A stretch of DNA of 64,000 bases, taken from NCBI GenBank assembly GCA_947568835.1, contig OX387606.1, positions 18,943,940-19,007,939 of the forward strand. Direction: 5' to 3'. The position numbers and the translations under genes were made by a program. Position 1 is the stretch's first letter. Each line of letters begins with the position of its first letter. The notes beneath the pieces were generated by a model, which had not been told where the DNA came from, made no database searches, and saw only the letters and a program-made list of their open reading frames with translations. Shown in pieces: positions 1-10,064 of the stretch. The stretch is from Protonemura montana (lineage: Eukaryota > Arthropoda > Insecta > Plecoptera > Nemouridae).

Positions 1-82
1 AGCCAATACAGGAACATTACATATTAATAAATCTGAACCACAACCGCGTGAGCTTTGCACTGAAGACTTTGTCTTTGTCCAG

Positions 83-325
83 GCGAGAGCGAGCCGGTGC
101 ACTTTGAGTGCCGCGTGGAACCCAAGAACGACGTGAACCTTCGCGTCGAATGGTACCGCAACGGCAAACTACTGCCGTGCGGACATCGCTACCGCACCGT
201 GTTCGACCTCGGGTTCGTGTCGCTCGACATTCTGTACGTGTACGCCGAGGACAACGGCGAGTACGTCTGCCGCGCCTACAACGACTTGGGCGAAGACAAG
301 ACCAGGGCTACCATACAGTGCAAGA
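83..325 (+). CDS. sls: sls exon: kettin-type Ig domain (most of it)
   Basis: Starts after a tttgtccag acceptor and ends at A|GTAAGT, entering with a split codon and leaving in phase 1. It encodes an I-set Ig with the B-strand Cys (HFECRVEPKND), the core Trp (VEWYRNGK) and the F-strand DNGEYVCRAYN motif. The VFDLGFVSLDILYVYAED strands are the form typical of kettin repeats, which bind actin. The first Ig strand must lie in an exon left of the window. Confidence 0.88.
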
Positions 326-435
326 GTAAGTCACTTTTAAAATGTAGAGATTAGCGGTATGGACCTAGTGCTGTCAAGACAGAATGTTGCTTATCACCAA
401 AAAATAAAACTATAATATTATCACATTTTCCGCAG

Positions 436-589
436 AGCTGCCATCGATCATCCTCCAGAATCAAGTGCCAAAGGGCATGAAGAAGTCTGAAGTGTTAATG
501 CAGATGGAAGCTACCATCAAGAAATACACTTCTGAAATTTATCTCACAGAAGAGGATCTCTATGACGTCGACAAGAAACAACCACCACG
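436..589 (+). CDS. sls: sls exon: kettin inter-Ig linker
   Basis: Acceptor tttccgcag, donor CG|GTAAAA. Phase 1 in (AAG rebuilt across the junction) and phase 2 out. It encodes the linker of about 35 residues characteristic of kettin repeats (LPSIILQNQVPKGMKKSEV, then MQMEATIKKYTSE) and leads into the next Ig with KKQPPR. In kettin these linkers set the Ig spacing along the thin filament. Confidence 0.85.
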
Positions 590-676
590 GTAAAATTACA
601 TTCTTAGGGAGCGGCTAAATCTTCTTTTAAAAATGCTCACAATTTAACTTATGTCTGTACCTTTTATTCCATGCAG

Positions 677-810
677 ATTCGTTACGCAGATCAAGGACCA
701 ATCCACGCTGGTCGAGATGGAAGCCACTAAGTTTGAGTGCCAGTTGGCCCCTGTTGGTGACCCCAACATGAAGGTCGAGTGGTTCTTCAACGGAAAGCCT
801 TTGCCATACA
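677..810 (+). CDS. sls: sls exon: first half of kettin Ig
   Basis: Acceptor ccatgcag, donor ACA|GTAAGT. It encodes FVTQIKDQ, the B-strand Cys (TKFECQLAPVGDPN) and the Trp strand VEWFFNGKPLPY. The Ig domain is completed by the exon at 926. Phase 2 in, phase 1 out. Confidence 0.88.
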
Positions 811-925
811 GTAAGTTCCTCTACTCATTACATACAAACCACTCCCTTCCCTTGCCACCGATTGTCACCGGAACTGTCGCGATGCCTAACATGCAAAGTG
901 TATACAAATTGTTTGTTTCTTCCAG

Positions 926-1157
926 AGAATCGCTTCACTCCGATCTACGACTTCGGCTATGTGGCGATGAACTTCGGCTGGGTGTACCCCGAAGACAGTG
1001 GCGAGTACCTGTGCAGAGCTACCAATCTGTACGGCATGGACGAAACACGGGCGATCATCAAGACCGCTGGCAAGCCTGGAATCATCTACGACTCGCAGCT
1101 TCCGAAGCACATGAAGAGTATCGAGATGATCAGAGAAATGGAGGCCGCGTGGCAGGT
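926..1157 (+). CDS. sls: sls exon: second half of kettin Ig plus linker
   Basis: Acceptor tttcttccag, donor CAGGT|GTAAGT. It encodes NRFTPIYDFGYVAMNFGW, the F-strand motif PEDSGEYLCRATN, and then a kettin linker (LPKHMKSIEMIREMEAAW). Phase 1 in, phase 2 out. It closes the Ig begun in the preceding exon. Confidence 0.88.
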
Positions 1158-1352
1158 GTAAGTTAATGAGACACAGAATTCAGTGGCCATTTCGTAGTTC
1201 TTGTGAAACCTTGCCTTAAAGCCCCATATTTTCTTGCTTGTCTTTAAAAAATACCATATCAGAAGTTTATTATTATGCCTTCATGATCGTCGACCTAATA
1301 ACCTTATGACCCATTTGCCCAGCTGTAAGTCCAACGACCTTTTTTTACGCAG

Positions 1353-1524
1353 CGCCCCAGAGGAAATCATCGACCCCGCCGCCCAAAAGAGCGCGCCGCT
1401 GTTCGTGACCAGCCCCGAGCCGTACACGGCCATCGAGGGCGAGAGCGCGCGCTTCTGTTGCCGCGTCACCGGCTTCCCTCGACCCAGGGTCATGTGGCTC
1501 ATCAACGGGCACACCATTGTCAAC
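1353..1524 (+). CDS. sls: sls exon: first half of Ig (APLFVTSP)
   Basis: Acceptor ttttttacgcag, donor AAC|GTAAGC, phase 0 out. After the short acidic link APEEIIDPAAQKS it encodes APLFVTSPEPYTAIEGESA, the B-strand Cys pair FCCRVTGFPRP and VMWLINGHTIVN. The double Cys beside the usual B-strand Cys is unusual but intact. Confidence 0.88.
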
Positions 1525-1709
1525 GTAAGCCACACTCGCTCAGTCTCAAAGCAGCATTGCGTTACGATAAAATTTAATCCTTATTGCTTGAGGGAAAAAG
1601 CTGCCCAAAATATCAGGTTGATTTAAATTATGAGCCAGTAAATGTGAGCAATTTTAAAGCCTTGTCAGCTTAACGCAACTAACCACAACCTCCATGCATC
1701 TGTGTACAG

Positions 1710-1896
1710 GGTATGCGCTACAAGCTGACATACGATGGAATGTGGCATCTTGACATCCCGAAGACGCGACAGTACGACCACGGCAAGGTGGAGGTTGTCG
1801 CTCGCAACTCGGCCGGCGAGGCCATCGCGACCACCGAGTTGACGGTGAAGCAGCGCGAGGACGACTACAGGAATGTGCTCAAGAACTCGCCCAGGC
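1710..1896 (+). CDS. sls: sls exon: second half of Ig
   Basis: Acceptor tctgtgtacag, donor AGGC|GTAAGT, phase 0 in and 1 out. It encodes GMRYKLTYDGMWHLDIP, the EF/G strands HGKVEVVARNSAGEAIATTE and the link DDYRNVLKNSPR. The usual F-strand Cys is replaced (VEVVARN), so this Ig probably lacks the canonical disulfide. Confidence 0.88.
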
Positions 1897-3794
1897 GTAA
1901 GTCGTCGACCCTAGTCGGCATTACTAACCGTTTTTTCCTTTGTAGGTCACGAGGGAGCTGGGTTCGAGACTTTGGCGTCGATGATTTTTTTCTCTTTCAG
2001 ATTAAATGAGGATGGTTTGAAATCGGATGAAAGTTAATTATTTTCGATTTCAAATAGGAAAAGTTAAAGTTTGACTATTTTTAATAATTGCCTTTTTGAT
2101 TTCAAACCATCTTCTCAAGAGGCATAACAATTTTCAGCTTTCCGAGGAGCAGATCTGCTGAATTAACACTCTGTATTCATGTTGCTGAGTTTTCCGACAA
2201 AATAGGAAATGCCATGTAAATATTATACTCTCGACTCGAATCCTCACCTTTAAATATACAAACACCATAAAGATATCCGCAAATGAGCATCTGCCACATA
2301 ACAAAATAAACTAACGACACCTGTCACCACAGTACCATCACCTAACACCACCACAACGCTTCTCTCACTCGACACTAGGTTTTGGTCAGTGCATTCCATT
2401 AATGTGTGCCCTGGTCTAATGCCATCATCATCATTTTGGTTTTTATTTGATTTGCTTCTTCGATTTCACTTATATCAATGTGGGGAGGGACTCAGTTTGC
2501 GTCGCAGTAGGTTGGAAAAAACTTGCTGTTTATACGGTGAACTTATAACATAAACGGTGAACACACATTTTCGAAAATACTTCCGCAAAAATTATTTAAT
2601 TTGGTGTGGTCTTTCCATTTGGTAAAACTGAAGTAGATTAAAACGTTACGTATTTGAATGTGGTTACTAAATTGTATTGCCTAGAACAGAGAATGAGTAA
2701 GGATAGGTTTGTGCTTTTTTTCACTCAAGGGGCGAGCCTTCTGATCTTTGCGCATGTGTATTGTGTAATTTCAACAGTTGTTGTAACGTTTTGATTTGTT
2801 TTATTTTTAAAAAGTAGAGCACATATAATTTGGCATGTAATAAAGACGGCGTTCTAGAAAAAATTGCAAAAAAATAATTCGAAGCAGGAAGAGGTCAAAT
2901 TTTGATATAATTTTATGTCATCATACCCTTTCTTTAATGTGCACTACTCAAGTAATGAATCGTGTAAATAATCGTGTGGTATGACGTATCTTAATGGAGT
3001 GCACTTGTCGATTATAAATCTGTACGCAAATACTACACTAACACAACTCAAGACAACCACCCTATGGCCATTGTCCCTCGCCCAAAGCTCCTTGCTTCGC
3101 TTTCGATGACCGAACGTTTTCGAAGACCTGATTGCATCGCGTCTTTCTGTCGCCATGCCTCCCCAATCAGGAAACGTTGACAGGTATGGACAAGCACACT
3201 TTTGGTAAGCCTTCTCTAGTAGGTATCTTTTTCGTATCGTTGTTCTTATGCGTATAGTTGTTGCTTTATTATTATTTCTTGTCTGCATGCCTCTGCCAAT
3301 CGACTAATATCGTTCGCACTAACTGATAAATCTTGAACCGTATAAATCGACGATCATCTTCAAACAAACTTCCTTGGCTGTATCCCTTACCGCGCAACAA
3401 TTTATTTCCATTTACTTTTTTTTCTTTGCCCCGTGACCGAATTTTTCACCCATTTTATTTTGTGCTAGCCCTGAACTGCACTCCTTTCAATTTATAATTT
3501 CATATTTTGTTTCATGCAACCACTGTTCCACTGTATCCCTACGAATAGCAATGCTTACCCATTTGCATCACTAGTCCTATAAGGATAGACGAATGTCTCC
3601 ACATAATATGGTAGCAAGTCACCTGTCTACATCTACCTATTCATTTTCTTTCACTGCTGCTGTATCACTTATGATTTAACTCAGCTAAAAGAAATATAGG
3701 CCTCGGTGTATTCTTCATCTCCTAATCACTCCGTTTTCGTGCACCCCACGTGGTGAGTGACCGCACTAACATGACAGTTTTTAATCGACGACAG
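1897..3794 (+). other. Intron, 1.9 kb
   Basis: AT-rich intron between NSPR and PWYDYEL coding. It contains a perfect 14-bp inverted repeat (2011-2024 with 2098-2111), several poly-T runs, and a good-looking acceptor at 1945 that leads only to a short frame ending at a stop. I found no supported gene or repeat family in the rest. Confidence 0.7.
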
Positions 3795-4000
3795 CCTGGT
3801 ACGACTACGAACTGACAGCGTATCAGAAGGAGCGACAGGACACCGAACTGACCAGGGTGTTCGAGGAGCGCCAGTCCACAAACCAGAACCAGGTGGAGAT
3901 CGACCACCTCAAGAAGGTTCCGACAAAGGAACCACAAACGGAGTGGCAGCAGAATGTCAAGAAGAAGAAAGGAGAGGATTATTACATGAAGCTCAAGGAG
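3795..4000 (+). CDS. sls: sls exon: long kettin C-terminal linker, part 1
   Basis: Acceptor gacgacag, donor GAG|GTAGAA, phase 1 in and 0 out. It encodes PWYDYELTAYQKERQDTELT then VFEERQSTNQNQVEIDHLKK, a charged, Gln-rich, probably helical linker that follows an Ig in insect kettin. It has no Ig-type Cys or Trp. Confidence 0.85.
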
Positions 4001-4551
4001 GTAGAAAAACTGACTTTGTAATTTTTTATACCACCTGCTAACTTTGCTTTTAAATCACAAGATTGAAGCCCTCTATTTTCTTGACATTGAAGCTCGCACG
4101 CGACGCAACAGACTTGATTTTTGGCAAAATCTGTTTAGTGGTGGAGGAGCCGAGTTAGATGTGCTCTGCGGGCTGCATTCAGAGGGCACGTTTTAAGGAC
4201 CTGATTTTTAGTGCCGCGTTAAATAAATAACAGCCCGCTTAAAAACAAAAAATATCTTCTGATTGGCTGTTTCCAAGCAAATAACAAATCAATAGACTGT
4301 TAGTTACTTAACGGATCACTGAAAACCGTTTCTCATGGTCATTTACGCATAAAAATTTCAGCAACAATAGATTATTTACCAATAAAATAAAATTTTGACA
4401 CACTTACCGTATGGTTTTTACATATAGTTGTTGGTACCCTCAAAAAAAGTACTAAAAAGTTCGTAAAAACGAATTTATATTTAATTTTTACATTAAAGGC
4501 ACTTCAAAGAAATGTTTGCTTTCAATATTGAACTCTGACTTTTTTGAACAG
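4001..4551 (+). other. Intron, 0.55 kb
   Basis: AT-rich intron with no recognisable element, ending in the acceptor tttttgaacag. Confidence 0.7.
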
Positions 4552-4679
4552 CTTGAAGAAGAGCAGGTGATCAAAGAATCCCGTCTTCGCGAAGCATCGC
4601 ACCAGTTCGCAATCCCCGGCGAAAAGGTCGTCAACTCGTCTGTAGCCAAGGGCATGGCCCAAAGCTACGACGATAAGCT
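4552..4679 (+). CDS. sls: sls exon: kettin linker, part 2
   Basis: Acceptor tttttgaacag, donor GCT|GTAAGT, phase 0 in and 2 out. It encodes LEEEQVIKESRLREASHQF and AIPGEKVVNSSVAKGMAQSY, continuing the charged helical linker. Confidence 0.83.
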
Positions 4680-4753
4680 GTAAGTGCAATGTCAAACGCC
4701 TCTAAACAAATGTCTTGGGAGTTCGGCCTAACGTAACCTTCATGTCCTCTAAG

Positions 4754-5000
4754 GGACACCGACGAGTCGACGGTACGTGCCAATGAGGCCCGCTCCAGCG
4801 CGGCGTTGAGCGCCATCATCAGCGCCGTGGGCGGCAACATCAGCAGTTCTCGCGCGCCTCCAGACGTGCAGAAAGTTAGCCAGCACACTTCGGAAGTCAG
4901 CATCGACTCGCAGCGCGTGAAGCCGGCGCCGGACCCATCGGAATCCACTGTCCACGGCAGGGAGGTGCACGTGGCCAAACAGAAACAGACTCAGAAAGAA
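4754..5000 (+). CDS. sls: sls exon: Ser/Ala-rich kettin linker, part 3
   Basis: Acceptor cctctaag, donor GAA|GTACGA, phase 2 in and 0 out. It encodes TDESTVRANEARSSAALSAI, then a Gly/Ser stretch and a polar tail with RVKPAPDPSES. It is low-complexity linker with no Ig hallmarks. GC-rich third positions support coding. The frame stays open only a short way past the donor. Confidence 0.8.
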
Positions 5001-5301
5001 GTACGACCCACCACGCTTTGTTACTCAAACTCAGCTGTGGTATTCTTGTCTAGATGCCGGTTATTAAATATTTTCTAATAAATTCGCATCTTTGGCAGTC
5101 AAAACTAGGTTAATTAAATTAATGACTCATCAATAACGATTGAATTGAAGGTTAAATTGGATATTTTAACCTAGTTGCTCTAGAAACCCATAGCGACGGC
5201 CTGACTTACGGATTTATTTTGGAAAAATACACAAAAAAGTGAAAATATTTTAAAATATAATTGTTACTGTACTCGGCGGTATATAATTGTCTTAATTTTA
5301 G

Positions 5302-5403
5302 GTTCAAGGAGATCTGGAGATCACTCGTAAGATCACCGCCACAGAAACCACCGAAGTGGAGCACAAGGCCAAGACCCAGGAGAGGGTTGTTCAAGGCAAA
5401 GTG
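5302..5403 (+). CDS. sls: sls exon: short polar linker
   Basis: Acceptor cttaattttag, donor GTG|GTACGT, phase 0 at both ends (34 codons). It encodes VQGDLEITRKITATETTEVE and HKAKTQERVVQGKV. Being symmetric it could be skipped without a frame shift. Confidence 0.78.
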
Positions 5404-5485
5404 GTACGTAGCTTCAAGTATCCTCCAAATGTATTTTACAAATACCGCACAGTTAATAACACACCATTTCTTACTTTCACTCTAG

Positions 5486-5716
5486 AAACCCGCGACTCCA
5501 CCGCGATTCACGAAGAAGATCCAGCCTTGCCGCGCGTTCGAGCAGGAGCAGGCCAAGTTTGAGGTGGAGTTCGACGGGGACCCGATCCCCACCGTGAAAT
5601 GGTACCGCGAGGACTTCCCGATCACCAGCTCGGCCGACCTACAGATTCACACGTTTGGCACCAAGTCTGTGCTCATCATGCGACAGGTCTTCATGGAGGA
5701 CTCTGCTGTCTTTTCG
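5486..5716 (+). CDS. sls: sls exon: Ig domain without canonical Cys
   Basis: Acceptor tttcactctag, donor TCG|GTAAGG, phase 0 at both ends (77 codons). It encodes PPRFTKKIQPCRAFEQEQ, FEVEFDGDPIPTVKWYRED and VLIMRQVFMEDSAVFS. Both disulfide positions are Val (FEVEF; VFS|VIAEN), which is seen in some titin I-set domains. The domain ends in the exon at 6031. Confidence 0.88.
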
Positions 5717-6030
5717 GTAAGGATAAATTCTAAGCTTTATGGGCACACGCAGTTCCATTTTCAAAACTCAACGACCTTAATCTTAATTAAAGGCCACTCA
5801 GAAATCTGTGCTTAGACAAAGGACTCCTTTCTGGGTTAATAAAGTGCTACAAACCCTTCTTGTAGGCTTTGTCTTGCCGATGCACAAAAGTATGCAGGTA
5901 TTTTGAAATAATTTTTAGTTTGAGATAAATTTAAACTCTTTCCAGCCCCTTTCAAATACCGATTCGTAAAATGTCTCCGTTGTTAATTTCTTCGTAGGCA
6001 TGAACTGATTCCATCTCTTCCATTTTCCAG

Positions 6031-6231
6031 GTGATTGCCGAAAACAGGGGTGGCAAAGCCAAGTGCAGTGCCAACCTCGTAGTGGAGGAAAAGAAGAGAG
6101 CCGGAAGGGGAGGTGTTGTCCCTCCTAGCTTCCTGTCAACAGTGCAGAACACCACAGTGGCCGCCGGGCAACTCGCAAGGTTCGACGCTAGGGTGGCCGG
6201 GACCAAGCCCCTTGACGTCTACTGGCTGAAG
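6031..6231 (+). CDS. sls: sls exon: end of one Ig, first half of next
   Basis: Acceptor cattttccag, donor AAG|GTAAAA, phase 0 at both ends (67 codons). It encodes the G strand VIAENRGGKAKCSANLVVEE, a short basic link, then the next Ig from PPSFLSTVQNTTVAAGQLAR to the Trp strand DVYWLK. Confidence 0.87.
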
Positions 6232-6463
6232 GTAAAATACTTTTTGTTGGTATCTTAATCTAATATGATGTTAAGTGTTTGTGAAAAGTCAAGACTCCGT
6301 TTAAGTTTATATACGTTACCTACGATATCTACTTTAACTTAACTCTTTTTTAAATGTTCAAATCTGCACAAAATATTGCATTTCAATTTAATATGTACAG
6401 AAAAAAATAAACTGATAACTCAGTTAAAAGTATACGACCCTAATAGTTCTCTATCCCTGTCAG

Positions 6464-6767
6464 AATGGCAAGAAAATCTCTCCAGACATTCGCTACAAGA
6501 CCGTGGAAGAAGACAACGTGTTCACGCTCCTAATCATCGAGGCGTTTGCCGAAGACGTCGGCCGTTACGAGTGCGTGGCCCTCAATAGCGCCGGAGAGGC
6601 TCGCTGCGATGCCGAATGCTTCGTGCAGTCGCCACCCTCCGCCAAAAAGGCGGCGCCGACCACCCCTGGCACGGACCAAGCCCCGACGGTAGCCGAAGCA
6701 CTTAAGGAGCAAAGCATACGCGAGGGTCAAGCAGTCGCATTCAGATGCAAGATCACGGCAAAGCCAG
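6464..6767 (+). CDS. sls: sls exon: end of Ig, Ala/Pro link, start of next Ig
   Basis: Acceptor ctatccctgtcag, donor CCAG|GTGCGA, phase 0 in and 1 out. It encodes NGKKISPDIRYKTVEEDN, the F-strand EDVGRYECVALNSAGEARC, a link (SPPSAKKAAPTTPG), then EGQAVAFRCKITAKP of the next Ig. Confidence 0.88.
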
Positions 6768-7106
6768 GTGCGAAAACGTTGATAACTTTTGGAGTTTTTA
6801 ATCAAATAATTTGGGCAACCAAATTACCTGGAGAAATTGTTAGTAATACCTCTGGGCCCAGAATGTGGTGAACTTGCTACTAAAACTACGTGCCAAACCT
6901 TAAGAACATTTTAAATGTACCTACTGCAAATTTGGGTTTAGGAAAGTAATTTTTTACAGCTGAAGCACAAATAGTCATAACACGAATTTCTTTCCTTGAT
7001 AAATGCTAAAATATTGCTGATTTTTGGTTATGGCAACACTTAAACAGAGCTGCACACAAACACATATTAACGACCTGGAAAACTAATCAATAATTTTTTT
7101 CGACAG

Positions 7107-7295
7107 CTCCCCAGATCGCCTGGCAGAAGGGTGACAAGGTCATCAAGCCGTCCAAGTACTTCCAGATGCAGAAAGACGGCGACGTCTACACCCTGCGTAT
7201 ATCGGAGGCGTTCCCCGAAGACGAGGGAGTCTACAAGTGTGTGGCCACGAACCCGGCCGGCTCCGTGACCTTGACAGCCAACTTGCACGTACTTG
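7107..7295 (+). CDS. sls: sls exon: second part of Ig (APQIAWQKGDK)
   Basis: Acceptor tttttttcgacag, donor CTTG|GTGAGC, phase 1 at both ends. It encodes APQIAWQKGDKVIKPSKYF, TLRISEAFPEDEGVYKCVAT and NPAGSVTLTANLHVL, a classical I-set C-terminal half. Confidence 0.9.
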
Positions 7296-7439
7296 GTGAG
7301 CTCTTCTTGCCTTAATGATTAACTTGTACGATACAAATTACTGCATTGCTAATTTTGCTAGATTGATACCCGTTTTTGAATTGGTATACGACCTTGTATT
7401 TTGACATTTTATTAACCGTGTTATCGTTTGATGTTTCAG

Positions 7440-7603
7440 CACCTGACAGCCAAGAGCAGCAGCCGACATTGAGTCCGTTGCGCGACGTGATTGTACCGGA
7501 AGGAAGTAATGCTCAGTTCCGCACCCAAGTCGCTGGAAAGCCGACACCGACCATCCAATGGTACAGAGAAGGAGCGCTGATTCCACAATCGGCAGACTTC
7601 CAG
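7440..7603 (+). CDS. sls: sls exon: first half of last kettin-region Ig
   Basis: Acceptor gatgtttcag, donor CAG|GTCAGT, phase 1 in and 0 out. After APDSQEQQPTLSPLRDV it encodes EGSNAQFRTQVAGKPTPTIQ then WYREGALIPQSADFQ. The B-strand Cys is replaced by Arg (AQFRTQ). Confidence 0.88.
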
Positions 7604-8070
7604 GTCAGTTGAACATCAAGAAATCAACAGATAAAAATGCTGCTGCAGTCCATATGTATTTTAAAAAATATTTAGATTGAGTCTCCCAATATAGCACTTT
7701 TTAAAATGAAGAAGATAATGGTGAAAAGTCGTATGACTTTTAACTACTGTTGGGAAGCAATAATCAGGTGACATCCGATTCCCTCTACATCTTAAGTTAA
7801 GATGAGATCTTACAAAAATGCAACAGCGTCACACATACAATTTGGCCCAACAACTGCCATTTGTATCCTAGAGCTTTCCGAGAAATAAGAAATCTATTGA
7901 TTTGCTAGCACTTATAATTTTATGCATATGTAGAAGACTTCAAAAAGATTGCAAGCCCCAAAGGAAGGTCTCATTTTTGTACCCATCTCATTTGTCACAG
8001 CTATCTGAAGATGATATGTTATCATATTTTAACAAAGTTTTAACACTTAGGTTATGTTTGGTCGTTGCAG

Positions 8071-8200
8071 ATGATACACGAGGGCAACAACGTGGTCCTG
8101 CTGATCACTACCACCTACGAGGAGGACTCCGGCAAGTTCACCTGTCGGGCCACGAACTCGGCCGGGCAGGTCGAGACATCTGCAAAGCTGATCGTAAAAA
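8071..8200 (+). CDS. sls: sls exon: second half of last kettin-region Ig
   Basis: Acceptor tggtcgttgcag, donor AAAA|GTAAGA, phase 0 in and 1 out. It encodes MIHEGNNVVLLITTTYEED, SGKFTCRATNSAGQ and VETSAKLIVK. Spliced to the PEVK-1 exon it reads IVKRRSG. If the intron is retained it reads IVKSKK and stops at 8209-8211. This is where the shorter kettin isoform would be expected to end. Confidence 0.88.
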
Positions 8201-8239
8201 GTAAGAAATAACTCGAAATCACAGCACAGAGTAGTTAGA

Positions 8240-8268
8240 CGCGAGAGCACTGGAACCGTGCTCTCGCG
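8240..8268 (+). repeat. Perfect hairpin, 11-bp stem and 7-nt loop
   Basis: CGCGAGAGCAC at 8240-8250 is exactly complementary to GTGCTCTCGCG at 8258-8268, with loop TGGAACC. It lies 40 bases after the last kettin-region donor. Confidence 0.9.
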
Positions 8269-8529
8269 AAAGTCCGCACATGTCCCCCCCTGCCTCACAG
8301 TAAACTATCATAGCGATAGAAAAACAATATTGATAGCTTTTTAACACGATTTTGTTAGCTTTTATAATCGTATTTTATCTAGTTTTAAGGAAGATTTTAT
8401 CGTTTTTGCATTGACTCGTACGTGGGTCAATTTATAAAAGACCTGCCGCTTAGTATAAATGAAGAAGAGCCCTAGGTGTTGGATAGATTGTTAGTTAGTG
8501 AAAGAAGCACCCCAAGTTGTATCGGGTAC

Positions 8530-8535
8530 AATAAA
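8530..8535 (+). terminator. AATAAA, possible poly(A) signal for kettin isoform
   Basis: First canonical AATAAA after the read-through stop at 8211. It would give a 3' UTR of roughly 0.35 kb. The hexamer is common in AT-rich introns, so confidence is limited. Confidence 0.35.
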
Positions 8536-10002
8536 TGAAAAGGAAAATCATGCACGGTCTCTCAAAAAGAGAGGTGCAAGGTTTTAGAAGCGTCCAAGAT
8601 AGCTTTCAGAGCACTGAAACTAATTCTTTGTTGGACTAATCTACCAAACGCCACCAATTATAGGACTCGAATTGTAGACCACGGCTAAGTGATGTTCCCT
8701 GTGTCACTCTAGCCAAGTTTTCACTGTTGTGTCTTTAGCTTCGAGGATAGAATTGTGCTTTCAGCATTGAACGCTTCGTCACATCAGCTTAATCAATGAC
8801 GGGCCTAATACAGGTTAATTAGCTTTCTGGAATTTTAATCAATCATCCGGTAGGAACAGTTCTGATAGGAATTATAATTATTGTGAAGTTTCTAGTCATT
8901 AGTAATTGACATGTCACCTTTCATGATAGTTATTTTGATCGCTATTCGCTTACATTAACTGTGTTGATGCCAATCAAAAGTATGTATTGTATCTTATTGA
9001 TATAAGAAGACTCCCTTCTGGTTATAATCGAACCTTCCAAGATGTTCAAATTTGGCGAGTTGGTTCGAAAACATGTGGTGAAGCTTAATAAGGTATTATA
9101 CAATGTTCCAAAGTGTGCTACATAATTTTATTAGTGATTGACTTGCTGCAACAAATAATTGCAGACTGTGTATCCAAATAATTGCTAAACAAGCTTATCT
9201 AACAATGAATAAATTTAAAATAAAGCTTGTCTGTTCAATTATGTATTATCAATTTTGGAGAATCAACAATAAATGATAGACAATGTAAAATACGTGAAGG
9301 AAATATGTGGAATTAAATTATAGTTATTTTTAACCGACAACAACAACACGAAGAAAGAAAATGGTATGACACGCATAAGCTGTCTTTAAAACCTGGCCAC
9401 AAGAAAAATCTCAATGGAGACACTTGGGTACCCTAAGACCGTGAAACAATAAGTAACGACTCAAAAATCGAAAACACGCTTTCCAAAATGACATTCCTGT
9501 CAACTAAATAAATCCATCACGATGAGTGAAAGATGAAAGGCTAGCCAACTTCTCAAAGCGATCGCAATCTAAAATACACATTGCAAGATTGCGAAACGTA
9601 AATGTTGCCCACGGCTTGATCCCTTCTCTGACTCAGAACAGCTATGGGTCACTAATAAAATAAATGGGACAACTAAACTGATGTTGTTCACAGCATAAAT
9701 CTAGATGATTAATATATTGAAATCTCGCTGGTCTGGCCAGTGTGTCACAGCGAGCTAGTAACGCGCTCTCACGGAGCGCTTTCGCTGCTTTGACGTCACT
9801 TTTTGGGAAGCTATTTCTGTGCAGCTTGCCCCTAGCGCAGGATACCATTACCTGAGGCTAAATTTGGCTATGTCTTGATCTTGGAAAAGTCTCCCCACTT
9901 TCCTTCCCAAAAACCCGTGCCGGCAATTATCGTACCTGCTGCCTTGCTCCCGCCAACATCGCTGCATGACATGTAATTGATGTGCAGCCAAATTGCAAAT
10001 AG

Positions 10003-10064
10003 TTTTCCCGCAATTTTCCCGCGATTTTCCCGCGGTTTTCCCGTGTTGACGTTGTGGCGCGAAA
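10003..10064. promoter_or_regulatory. Tandem TTTTCCCG 11-mers beside TGGCGCGAAA
   Basis: Four head-to-tail 11-mers (10003-10046) each begin TTTTCCCG and three continue TTTTCCCGC. A TGGCGCGAAA follows at 10055-10064. TTTCCCGC and TTTCGCGCCA are the textbook E2F/DP binding forms. The cluster is seen directly; function is inference and slippage alone could make the tandem part. Confidence 0.4.

Larger units (their letters stand above)
8201..8535 (+). other. Possible intron-retained kettin C-terminus and 3' UTR
   Basis: Reading through the donor adds three residues (SKK) and a TAA at 8209-8211. A strong hairpin follows at 8240-8268 and an AATAAA at 8530-8535. Drosophila kettin is a short isoform of the same gene that ends before the PEVK, so the position fits. 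That this intron is retained here is inference from sequence only. Confidence 0.4.

Noticed and set aside
1946-2036. Possible exon after acceptor ttttttcctttgtag, reading RHEGAGFETLAS then a stop
   Set aside because: The intron before it would be only 49 bases, the frame soon becomes intron-like and stops at TAA, and the direct join SPR|PWYDYEL is the usual kettin arrangement.
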